A stretch of DNA of 64,000 bases from Hetaerina americana (lineage: Eukaryota; Arthropoda; Insecta; Odonata; Calopterygidae), in assembly GCA_022747635.1 (NCBI GenBank), contig JAKTNV010000014.1, positions 6,028,001-6,092,000 on the forward strand, given 5' to 3'. Made by a program: the position numbers and the translations under genes. Below, piece by piece: positions 51,745 through 61,240 of this stretch. The notes beneath the pieces are model-generated. The model was not told the origin of the DNA. It worked only from the letters and a program-made list of their open reading frames with translations, and ran no database searches. Each line of letters begins with the position of its first letter. Position 1 is the first letter of the stretch.

Positions 51745-52362
51745 TCGCGGGTGGCGTGGAGGAGCTAGATTTGTAAAACGCTGTTGTGATAAAATTAGCA
51801 GCGTATCAAGATTAAATATTGGAGGAACTGGATCGAGGATCATTCGCATAGCGAAGGCTAAATCACAGATTTAATTTCTTGCATACATTGGAAGCAGATC
51901 TCTTTAGAGAGGATGTTGAAAGTACATTACTCTTCCCATAGCACTAGGAAATGGGAGATGATGATAGAGTAAAATCAGAGGGATCAAGGGTAGAACGGAC
52001 AGATTTAAGATTTAATTTTTCCATCAAACTTCAATGGATCAGAATAACTGTAAGCTAGAGGGAGAAGACGTATTTACCTTTTTCCATTCCAAATAGTCTA
52101 GTATGTAGCCATTTTTCATTTAACCTAAATTCACTATCCTTCTTGTTACTGAAAACTCATCTCTTGTGCGCAGAGAGATATTTCACCGCTAGACACAACA
52201 GGGCATGTACCCGTAGTTATCATTATCCACATTATATGAACGATTTTAAGAATATATATTGCATTAAAATTTCATTGTTTTGATGTTCCATGCCTGGTGT
52301 TGAATCATCCACTGCCATACTCTCTAGTAGAGGCTTACAGGCTACCTTGTAGACGTAGCTGT
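51745..52362 (+). pseudogene. CR1/Jockey-like LINE 3' fragment with full 3' UTR
   Basis: The coding end reads RFVKRCCDKISSVSRLN, then LEADLFREDVES and VERTDLRFNF, with frameshifts. It aligns with the 20.1 and 47.7 kb copies. The 3' UTR (about 52040-52300) aligns with the 11.6-11.9 kb copy, and the tail ends in TTGTAGACGTAG. This copy links the coding C-terminus to the 3' UTR and tail, and so ties the isolated tails to the LINE. Confidence 0.8.
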
Positions 52363-53379
52363 ATGAATTAAAAAACTAAGGAAAATCCGCGAATCCAATG
52401 CTGATTATTACACTTTTCACATATTTTGTTGGATAACGCATGCCCCTCTCGGCTTTAATTCCGTATACAAAGTCAAAAGTCTACAAACAAGTGCTCGTAT
52501 TTGAATATTTGTTTGATTCCGTTGGCTAATCTCCGAACTACGAGGATCGGAAATGAGAATTAAGAAACATTTACATGAGAGTCCGCCAAAAGATGGTGAA
52601 TTCTAACTTGAACTAATACATAGATTATTTCCTGCACAATTCTAAAAAATGGCCACAATTATCAATTGACGGCCAACTACTTCGCAGGGAAGTGAGCATT
52701 CAATTTGAAAATATATTTATTTCCATTCTTTCATCCTAAAGACTGGATTTCCACGACTTTAACAGCACTAAAGCCGATCAAAAAGCAAGGTCAGAGACAA
52801 AAGCTACCCCATTTCTATTCCGCATATTTCCTCTCTTTTTTAGAGTAAAATAGATGAAATTCCGACATTCAGTGGAAATTCTTAAAGGATGTTATCTTAA
52901 AGAATACATTTTGCGTCAGATAGAACAGTATGATTCATGGAAAAAATTAATAATTTGACAACCTTTCTAATTCGTAACAGCAAAATGATAAAAATAAGCA
53001 TTTACTTTTTCTAAACCATATCCTTAGTACATACAAGAGGTTTAATGCTATTTTTTTGTCTATTGTTCAGTGATAACAATACTTCAATACTCGGTGAGCC
53101 TCCTCAATCCTTAATCCTCCACAAAACAAAGAAATTGATGACGGCGGCGCAGTCACAGAAAATTTTACATATACATATAATGATTCACACATATATATGT
53201 ATGTGTAGCTCTGTGTGTATAAATATGTAAATCCTACTGTTTTTTCTGAGAAAGACGGAACTAAATTCCGTCGAAATTATTACAAAATAACGTGTGTGAG
53301 TTCTTTTTATGTATTTTTATATTGTTTGTTGCTGCCACAGTTTTTTATCCAACACTTCCGTGCTACTTCGACGAAATCA

Positions 53380-53381
<2 letters not shown>
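52363..53381. other. AT-rich spacer, nothing recognised
   Basis: No supported feature. Confidence 0.5.
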
Positions 53382-53453
<72 letters not shown>

Positions 53454-53479
53454 TATACACATACACACACGCACACACA
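53382..53479. repeat. (TA)n then (CA)n microsatellite, left part
   Basis: TA tract from 53382 to 53447, turning into TACA/CA repeats up to 53479, where a TIR element begins. It appears to be the left half of a microsatellite split by insertion. Confidence 0.95.
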
Positions 53480-53829
53480 CAGGGTTCGGCGCTTAAATCC
53501 AGACAAATTTCAATTTGAATCGCTCTATCTTAGTTCCACTGGAGGTCACGATCAACGTTCTTGGAAGTTATAGGTATCTAGTAAACAGTCATAACCTCAA
53601 AATGGCCAAGATATTACGCACAAGTGCGAATTACAATCGAAGAACTGCTATTACCGAAAGTGTTCGCGCTGGGTGTTATATTTCGAAATAGTTTGATTCT
53701 TCTGGTACCTCAGATCAACTGCTTACGATATTGTGACTTCGGAGAAATCTGGGGAAGGTTTCGCTAATCCAGCAAGGAAATCTCATTCGAGGAAACGCGT
53801 ACTTGTCCGGATATCAGCGCCGCACCCTG
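53480..53829. mobile_element. 350-bp TIR element (MITE), Tc1/mariner-like ends
   Basis: The left end CAGGGTTCGGCGCTTAAATC and the right end read on the minus strand, CAGGGTGCGGCGCTGATATC, match at 17 of 20 positions. Similarity continues for about ten bases more. The right end is followed by TA (53830-53831); the left is preceded by CA inside a TA/CA repeat, where a TA duplication could have mutated. CAGGGTG termini and TA insertion fit IS630/Tc1/mariner-type MITEs. No transposase is encoded. Confidence 0.75.
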
Positions 53830-53850
53830 TATTATATATATATATATATA
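53830..53850. repeat. (TA)n microsatellite, middle part
   Basis: A short TA run between the TIR element and the hammerhead palindrome. It is probably continuous with the tract before 53480 prior to insertion. Confidence 0.9.
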
Positions 53851-53892
53851 ATGAAATAAGGACAATTTGCACTTTTCCACAGTTTATTTAAC

Positions 53893-53931
53893 GTACGACG
53901 CGTTTCAACTCACAGAGTCATCATCAGGTAC
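53893..53931 (-). ncRNA. candidate minimal hammerhead ribozyme, left arm
   Basis: This is the exact mirror of the plus-strand motif at 53978-54016 and has the same core. It reads GTAC, CTGATGA, T, a five-pair stem II, GAA, ACGCGT and C, with predicted cleavage after the C at 53897 (minus strand), then GTAC. On this strand a partial second copy (CTGATGA plus stem II, 53943-53968) lies immediately upstream without its own GAAA and cleavage site, so the arm is a head-to-tail pair with one truncated unit. Confidence 0.7.
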
Positions 53932-53977
53932 AAGACAACTCACAGAGTCATCATCAGGTACAAGACAAACTTGTCTT

Positions 53978-54016
53978 GTACCTGATGATGACTCTGTGAG
54001 TTGAAACGCGTCGTAC
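53978..54016 (+). ncRNA. candidate minimal hammerhead ribozyme, right arm
   Basis: All core elements are in order. Stem I strand GTAC (53978-53981) pairs with GTAC (54013-54016). CTGATGA follows at 53982-53988, then one T and stem II GACTC/GAGTT with loop TGT (53990-54002). Next are GAA (54003-54005), the self-complementary ACGCGT (54006-54011) as stem III, and C17 at 54012. Stem III has no loop, so a monomer would be strained; hammerheads of this form in Penelope-like elements, retrozymes and some satellite DNAs are reported to act as dimers or tandem arrays. The stretch after it (AATAAACTGTGGAAAAGTGC) leads to a (TA)n tail. Confidence 0.7.
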
Positions 54017-54061
54017 GTTAAATAAACTGTGGAAAAGTGCAAATTGTCCTTATTTCATTAT

Positions 54062-54098
54062 GATGAACTTCCACGACCTCAAGCCTGAATCTGTTGAA

Positions 54099-54163
<65 letters not shown>
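54062..54163. repeat. element 3' flank and (TA)n tract
   Basis: About 38 bp of unique sequence after the palindrome runs into a (TA)n tract at 54100-54163. That unique stretch may be the true 3' end of the hammerhead-bearing element, with TA as tail or target. Confidence 0.6.
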
Positions 54164-54166
<3 letters not shown>

Positions 54167-57040
54167 AATATAACATATAATATATATAACATAAATATAA
54201 CACATATACATATAACATGTACTAAAAACAACAACAAGTTTTCAACCAGGGAATCGGTATCATATACGAGGGTAGAGCTCCCCCAAAACTAAGGCCAACG
54301 GCATGTGAAATTCATACATCATGGTATTTCCGATGACGCTTTGGCGAACGTTTAGGAAAAACTCTTTTGAAGAACAACAGGTGCCGTGAAAAATTGTCCT
54401 ACTGCCGAAAAGTATGCGTTCAACACAACACAAACCCCAAGACGAAATCAGCGAATTTCGGAAATAAAACGGCACGGGCCAAAAACTAGAAGGGTGACGT
54501 GAGACCCCTCCTCCCTCCTAAACAAGTGTCACAGGAGAGCGTCAGACACTGACGGTGAGGAATGGTGGTAAGAGATACTATATATGTACTTAGCGGTGCA
54601 CTACACGTCCAGGCGTAATGAACAAGTTAAAAGCGACGAAAGGACCCTTTGGCGCGAGAGGGAACAATATGAAGACAGGGGTGAGAGATTGTTGGAAGAA
54701 CAATGCGTGTGCCTGGGGCTACGAAGGGGTGCCGCTAAAAGGAGGGAGAGGAGGGGTTGATGATTGATCATTTACGGCCCATTCCTTCTCCTATTCATCC
54801 CCAGCCTCCTTAACAGCGCACGAAATCTCTCCCTTCCCTTACACCCGTAACCCAGCCAGTTGCATCTCCTGAAACCATTAAGAGAGATTGTACCCAATGG
54901 GAGCACGCCTCGATTCCTATTCTCCCCTTGAAGAACAATAAGAAACCTCGTCGACACTCCGTCTTAAGGGCCCAGCAGTATTGCAGGGCAACTCCGGAGG
55001 GAGATTGAAAATTGTACATATGCTTCCCAGAATAGGCGAAAACACATACTGATAGTTCTTTTTAAAAAAACAATAAATATATAATTAATTCATTGATGTA
55101 AACGCAACGACGATGCCTATGGATGGATTCCTGCCACGTGCGACAAGTGGGCTAATCAACTTGATCTGCCTCATCCATAAACGACTCATGTCCGCAATCA
55201 TATTGCTATTTCATTAGCGCATTGTTCGATACGATGGGTTTAATGCCAATAAAATTGCATCAAGACTTTCGTTGTTCTTTCTCTTTCTTATGTGAAGACA
55301 AGCGGCGAAAGGCAAAAGACTTCACATTGAACTTTGAGACTATTGAACTAAAGAGACTTTAAATCTGAGAATGCGTGGGAATTACATTTTTCCGATTTAT
55401 TTTGTACTCCGGGCGATTTCTTTCTCAACATTCATGGGTTATAACTTATTCATGGGAACTACCTTTCATACCAACATTAAAAGGGTAGTGTAATATTTTT
55501 TGCGTGATCAGGACTCAGCCCTGAATGTATATTGGAAAATCCTTTCAAAAATAGGTGTTTGCTTTAAAAGGCAATGCTATAACGCAAAAATGTTCAGCAG
55601 TAGCATTTACCCTAACTCTGATAGTCCAGGTTAACTGAAAAAAGGTTATCTTAAATTAAGAAGTATACCATAAATAGATGACTTCTCTAAGAAAATTATA
55701 TTAATTTTTTTTAAGTTTTAATATAAATAATTCAAATTAAACATTCAAACAAGTGCGGGAAATTTCGCGGAAGTCACTTTTAATGGGATCATCAACCGCA
55801 GATGTACATCGAAAACACACGAATTTCACAGTTCATAAAAGTCATTCGCTTAGACCGGGATCTATATTTGAACTAAAATCACACATATTTTTCAAATTAA
55901 ATAATTCAAATAAAGATTTTGGAGAGGAAGCAATCATCTACTACCAGTAAGATTAAATGGAGCGCTGGAAAGATATTTCAAACTCCGAGCTTGAACTTGT
56001 TACACAGAATCAATGCTCTAAGCAATGAAACAAGTTATCACTTGGCTTCATTCACTTCTCCACCCAGACGACTCGGGTCGCAACGAGAGGCTTTACGATG
56101 AGAGACGTCGCGAGATAACCAACACCTATTCATCAGAAGCCCTCCAGGAGTTATGAGCATCCGGTGGAGGGAGAGAGGAGGAGTTCGTGCACATGTGATG
56201 AATGCCATGAAATCCGCAGGAAATGCCATAAAATAAATATGAAGTGTCAACAGTGGACGAAAACTGTGACCTTATTCATGGACGAACTCATCTGCTGGTA
56301 GTCCAATCCTAGACCTGATGGTTCAACAACAGACAACTACTAAGAAGGCCATGGAAGCAAATAACGACGCAATGATGGCTAATCCCGTCACAATGAATGA
56401 ATACGCCATTCATTTATCATCATTTAGGAAAGCACAAAAACGGAGCAGTAATAGTTTAGATTTATCTAGATGCGCTGACAACTAAGGTCATTTAGCACCT
56501 CTCACAAACAAATACGTTCATAAAAAAGATATGAAACTAACCAAATCACTGTACTATCAACATTTAAAAAAAGAAAGCAAAATAAGATATGTGCCTTGAA
56601 TCTCATGCATGTTAAAAGAGTCGTAGGAGACCAGATTCCTTTAAAAAAAGCTATAACTCGGAGAAGGACATTTGGGTTTGCCGTGCACAGAAACGAGGCC
56701 TCCCTCGATCACATCAACCTTCGTGATACGATATACCACACTTATATACCACGAAAAATCACACTGGGACAATCGAAAACCGAATCGACAGCCGAAACTA
56801 GTCAAAGCATCGGGTCCAAGACTTCATTAGCGGCGAGGAGAAGTCCTTCGCGAGATTTTGAGTACGGAATGAAGTGAGAAAAGTCCAACTTCAAATTAGT
56901 TCCGAAAATTGCGACCGCGAACTATAATGCAAAAGAAGAAGAGCGGAAAGAGAACGCAGAGAAGGAGGGGAATTTAGAAGTAAAAGTAGAGTTCCTCCAA
57001 GAACGAGAAAATATTCCGCAACTCCTGGAGGAGGCAGAAA
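54164..57040. other. spacer, nothing recognised
   Basis: An impure ATAACAT-type repeat lies at about 54168-54220. A GC-richer patch occurs at 54480-54980. No gene or element supported. Confidence 0.45.
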
Positions 57041-57480
57041 CTATGCGGAAACTGTCCTGGACGCTCAGAGTCAATTATCCCGTACGAAACTTCCCATTCT
57101 TCTCGACCGCCCAATGTACTGAGTCGGGAGAGGGGGGGAGGAAGGATGTTTGGATCGCGAAGGGGTGTGGCATGGCTATGTGGAGTGGGAGGGGAAGGTC
57201 GGGGAGAGGAACGAAGAGAGGCTGTGTGCGATGGAAGAGGGAAAAAGTACAGTCGGGTCGTGGAGGGTGGAGAGGGGTTGATGAAGATGCTGCGAGGAAT
57301 GCGGGAAAGGCACGTGCTCCATGGCCGTGGGGATAAAGGGGGTGAAGGGGGCGGAAGGATGGGGGGTGAAACTAAAGGAAGGTAGGTGGGGTCGTGCTGT
57401 GGGGTGGAAACGCAAATGCGAGGCGGGGCGAAGAATAGTGGGAGGAAGGAGGAGGATAAGGAAGAGAGAGAGAGAGAACG
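57041..57480. other. purine-rich (G/A) island
   Basis: The plus strand is almost wholly G and A with scattered T and C between about 57120 and 57480, ending in (GA)n at about 57463-57478. Open frames on both strands are R/G/K-rich or P/S/H-rich and are rejected as genes. Confidence 0.5.
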
Positions 57481-57715
57481 ATAGTGGGTATATAATATGG
57501 CTAAAATACCGTCACCTGAACCTCAATCGATCTCATTAAACCTTTAAGAAATTCACCACATCGATACTGCCATTCAGTCGATTGGCTATTGCAAAATGCG
57601 TACATTACTTTTTACTTGAATAAAAAACAATTGGAATAAATGTATAGATGAAAAATACATCCAATGCACCGTATGTAATCAAGCCGTGCATCACTTGAGT
57701 AATAATTAATTAATT

Positions 57716-57866
57716 CCAAAAGAAAGTGCGGGAGATGCCGCAACAGTAACTTTTAACGGAGTCATCAGCTAAATGTGCATTTCAATGCAACAATTTCAGA
57801 ATGTAAAAATCTTTCGCCATGGTCAAGGCGAATAATTTTTACACTCTGAAATTGTTGCATTGAAAT
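57716..57866 (-). mobile_element. SINE family 1 body in fold-back arrangement
   Basis: 57716-57826 carries the body of the SINE at 15.56-15.66 kb on the same strand (GCGGGAGATGCCGCAACAGT, AACTTTTAACGGAGTCATC). From 57819 the copy turns around: 57779-57818 is the reverse complement of 57827-57866 (about 37 of 40 bases) around the 8-base centre ATGGTCAA. The tRNA-like head is missing, lost exactly where the inversion begins. Confidence 0.75.
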
Positions 57867-58516
57867 AATTAATAAGTTGACGGTGGGAAATGAAAAGAGG
57901 TGATGAATAAGTAAAGAGGAGTGTTACAGGCGGAGGAGTAATACCTGTACTCTTAATATCAGATGAGAAACGAGCGATACATACGGTTACATTCCTTGCA
58001 GGTGTCACCTTTGGAGATAATTTTTCCTGTCAATTATTTTACTGTGAGACTACAATTATTGCCATGCACGTATAAGTTCACGTCAAGAGAAACTAAAATT
58101 TTAACGTTGTTGTCTCTTGAACTGCACCATGGGTAGACCCATGAAATCAAGGATTTTCGTCATTCTAAAATAAAAATATCTAGTTAATATATTTTTGTGA
58201 GTTCATGAATTAGAATCATCTGTATTAAAACCGATATTGGCATGCACGAGAATAGCTGGATCATGAGCTAAAATGATCCACACTCGCGCTAGGTTAAATT
58301 TCTCAACGGTTTAATTACTTTCGCACAGCAGGGCATAATCGTTGACTAATTTTGATTGACCTTTGAATCAGTTCTGCAATTAATCTGTACAATTTTTGAG
58401 CTATGAAGTTAAATGAATGCTTCACAATTCATAGAAAACTATTATATAAAATATTTTTCACCTAAGGCATAAAATAACGACTATTACCCTTGACAAGGGC
58501 CTAGAAATACAAGGAT
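57867..58516. other. AT-rich spacer, nothing recognised
   Basis: No supported feature. Confidence 0.5.
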
Positions 58517-58567
58517 CTCATTTAATCACAGGAAAGTTTTTCAAAAACTTCCTTGTGATTAAATGAG
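58517..58567. repeat. 25-bp-arm fold-back with one-base centre
   Basis: 58517-58541 is the reverse complement of 58543-58567 with two mismatches, leaving essentially no loop. It would extrude as a cruciform. Confidence 0.85.
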
Positions 58568-59100
58568 CTAATTTGGTTAGCACTTCAAACAGCACGAACT
58601 GTTTGGCACTCAACTTATAAAATCTTCGTGAAGTGGAATTTTTTCAGGAGTAGAAATATTTTTACTCTTCAAATATCGCCCATTTCGCACAGTTTCGCGA
58701 AAATTGTACAAACAAAAAAATTTGAACGTGAAAGTTTAACTGCTTGAAGAAAAAAATATGTCCCAATTGCATGGAAAACTCGGCTAGGCTAAATGTTAAG
58801 GAGTATTAACACTTTTCAATTCCTAATGAAGTTCATATCTTTGACAGTTTGACGAGTATATTACTCCGATTTTCATCAAAAGGAGGTGCTTGAAGAATAA
58901 AGTGCATCTAAATTTCATAGAAAACTCCATGGATAATCAAAAGTTTGCAGAGTGTTCCTGTGCACGAAACTGTTCTCAATATGAACGCTCTTACTGATAA
59001 GAGAAATGCTCAGGCGCAGGCACGACATTAAGTACGTATATACCTCCAGAAAGCCTGCCGACATAATTAAGTACATGGCACAAATAATACCCGCGGAAGT
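58568..59100. other. AT-rich spacer, nothing recognised
   Basis: No supported feature. Confidence 0.5.
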
Positions 59101-59870
59101 TCCGCAAGCGAGGATCGCCCCGCTCCCTCTTCAACCTCGACTCTGACACGGATAATCAAAAACGAAATTTGTGATGCGATAAAAGCACACAGCATTCGCG
59201 ACAGAAGAGCGAACGATACCTCGAGAAGGCAAATCCCACCCCACTCTCCCGACCCTCGTGGAAAGAAGGGTGGGAGATCCCAGAAATGCGCAAAGGAATG
59301 AGGGAGAGAGAAAGGACGAGGAGAAAAGGAACGCAAGGGAGGTTAAAGGGAGGAGGGAAAAGGGGGAGGAGGATAGCATGCGGAAGATCCACTCCTGGAA
59401 GGAATTTGACATCGGAGTATTCGCATTGAAACGGAGCGGCAGGCGGAGTGCGGTTTCGGAGGGGATGGGGGATGTCTTGAGGGAGGGAGATGACGGGGGG
59501 GCTGGCGTGTGGCGAGTGACGGGTTGGAGGAGAAGGGAGAAAAACCCCCGTTTCCCTCCCACCCGAGCACATAGGGTACGCCCGCTCACGCTCCCCACAC
59601 CCACCGGAGGGAGGAGTCGGGTGGGCGGGGACATGCGACCCTGACTTCTCCCCCTCACCCCACAGAAACCTCATCACAGTCTGGACACACGTCACCACGT
59701 ATGCGTCCTCTCATTACCATAACTCCTGCCGGTCCCGTGGGGGTGATATCGGGGAGGGAGAGGGTGTGAGGCGACGAGAGATCCCCGAGCGACACTCCCT
59801 CCCCCTGCGGTGTCCCCTCGCCCAAAAAACTCTCCTCGGACCCTCCACGCACACACGGGTCACGTTCCCT
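59101..59870. other. GC-rich, purine/pyrimidine-biased island
   Basis: G/A-rich from about 59245 to 59540 and C/T-rich after about 59640. Three overlapping minus-strand frames of 128-180 codons and several plus-strand ones cover the same DNA, none with a domain. Confidence 0.4.
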
Positions 59871-60364
59871 CCCCTGCAAAACCCTCGATTACTTTATACA
59901 ATACCCTTTTACGCCGAAGAGGTTTTCTTAATAGTTTTTCCCTTCTCTTCGGGGCGAGGGGTCAACGCAAGCTAAGTTTCCCACACTCGAAGCATTCATC
60001 TCAAGAGGAGCCCACACGATCACACACTTGGGGACCTAATTATGCCCTTTGGTTTTAATTCCCACATAAATAACGCAACATCTGGTGGCGGCGTAATTTC
60101 CTCGAATGCTAATCATGAGATGGAGAGCTCGATTTCCGTAGAGATAAGTACACATCAGACATCTCGGGCTTATTTGTTTGTGATTTTCCTTTATCTCTTA
60201 TAGCCTTTGCAAAATGGTAAATCTAAGAGAGAGCCGTATGGCCCTAATGTCGTCATTAATGAAGACGTTTGTGTATTATATTTCAAGATCTGAAATGAAA
60301 GCATTCAGTTGTAGACTACGATCTGTACAATATATTTTCTAAGAAAATTAAACATAACAATCGC
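59871..60364. other. spacer, nothing recognised
   Basis: No supported feature. Confidence 0.45.
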
Positions 60365-60700
60365 TAGTTGAGATAGGAGGATATGGATAGATTGGAGGCT
60401 TTTGAGATGTGGGTTTGGAGAAGAATGAAGAAAATGAAATTGACGGGAAAGGAAAAAAAGAAGTTCTAGGAATGGAAGTGGAGGAGAGAGTCCTTTTTGG
60501 ATAAATTCGAAGTAGGCAAGACAAGTTGATACACGAGATAATGAGAGTCAATGGGATGTCGAAGACGTTAGTGCATAAAGGGGAAATTTTCGGAACGTGA
60601 GGTAGAAGGAGGACCAGAGAAAAGGCATCACAGATGGGATGAAGGGAGCCAGAAAGTACGTATTTAGGGCTAAAGATAAGTTATTGATATATGAAGCAAG
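60365..60700 (+). pseudogene. non-LTR retrotransposon C-terminal remnant (second LINE type)
   Basis: Translation gives DMDRLEAFEMWVWRRMKKMK, then ESFLDKFEVGKTS and, in another frame, ITDGMKGARKYVFRAKDK. This is the post-reverse-transcriptase order seen at 51.2 kb and 19.3 kb. Stops and frameshifts interrupt it. Confidence 0.7.
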
Positions 60701-61240
60701 GGGTGTTAGGATATTTTGTCAAATTATTTGGGCTAAGGAGTAGGTACAGTCGTGTTTTGCACCTGGGGGCATCGGAAACCTACTCTAACCAGGTATACTG
60801 TCTTTGTTGATAAAAATAATTACCAACTCGCAATAACATCTCCCAACTGTCTCTAATCGTGGTCTCGATTTCATCGACGAAACAAGAAAATTTCGCAAGT
60901 TCTTCAAAGGAACGTGCGAAGGTCAACTATTTGTTTTCGGTAACATAGTCCCAAAAATATCAATTCAAGCGTAAGGAATGGATTTCCATCCCAAAACGAT
61001 GCTTTGAGTACGCGAACAGGGTCGATGGGTCTGTGCGACGTCGAGGATTTGAATCGCATGAAATTCAAATAATGCCACCGCCACCAAAATTGCGAGTTTG
61101 CTCCGCCCGTACGAGAAAAGTATACAAGCCCACCAAGATTCTCCGCCGAATCCAATTCCGGGGGGATTCCACTCGTCGCGATGCGATGAATCATGCGAAA
61201 ACTTTTTAAAGTCGACAGCTCGCCCACAACTCAAGTCCCT
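60701..61240. other. spacer, nothing recognised
   Basis: The 107-codon minus-strand frame at 60904-61227 has no recognisable domain and overlaps another frame. Confidence 0.4.

Larger units (their letters stand above)
53848..54061. repeat. perfect 91-bp-arm palindrome carrying ribozyme motifs
   Basis: Positions 53848-53938 are the exact reverse complement of 53971-54061 (91 bp, no mismatch by my reading). The 32-bp centre (53939-53970) is a second copy of the last 30 bases of the left arm plus AC, so the left side has a tandem partial duplication. Perfect arms imply a recent event or active repair by gene conversion, in contrast to the decayed elements nearby. Each arm carries one hammerhead-like motif, and AT tracts lie on both sides. 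Confidence 0.95.

Noticed and set aside
53909..53968. CRISPR-like direct repeat
   Set aside because: Only two adjacent copies of a 30-base unit with no spacers, inside a palindrome in a eukaryotic repeat landscape.
59131..59698. Overlapping 175- and 180-codon minus-strand frames
   Set aside because: Two different frames over the same purine-rich DNA cannot both be coding and neither shows a motif.
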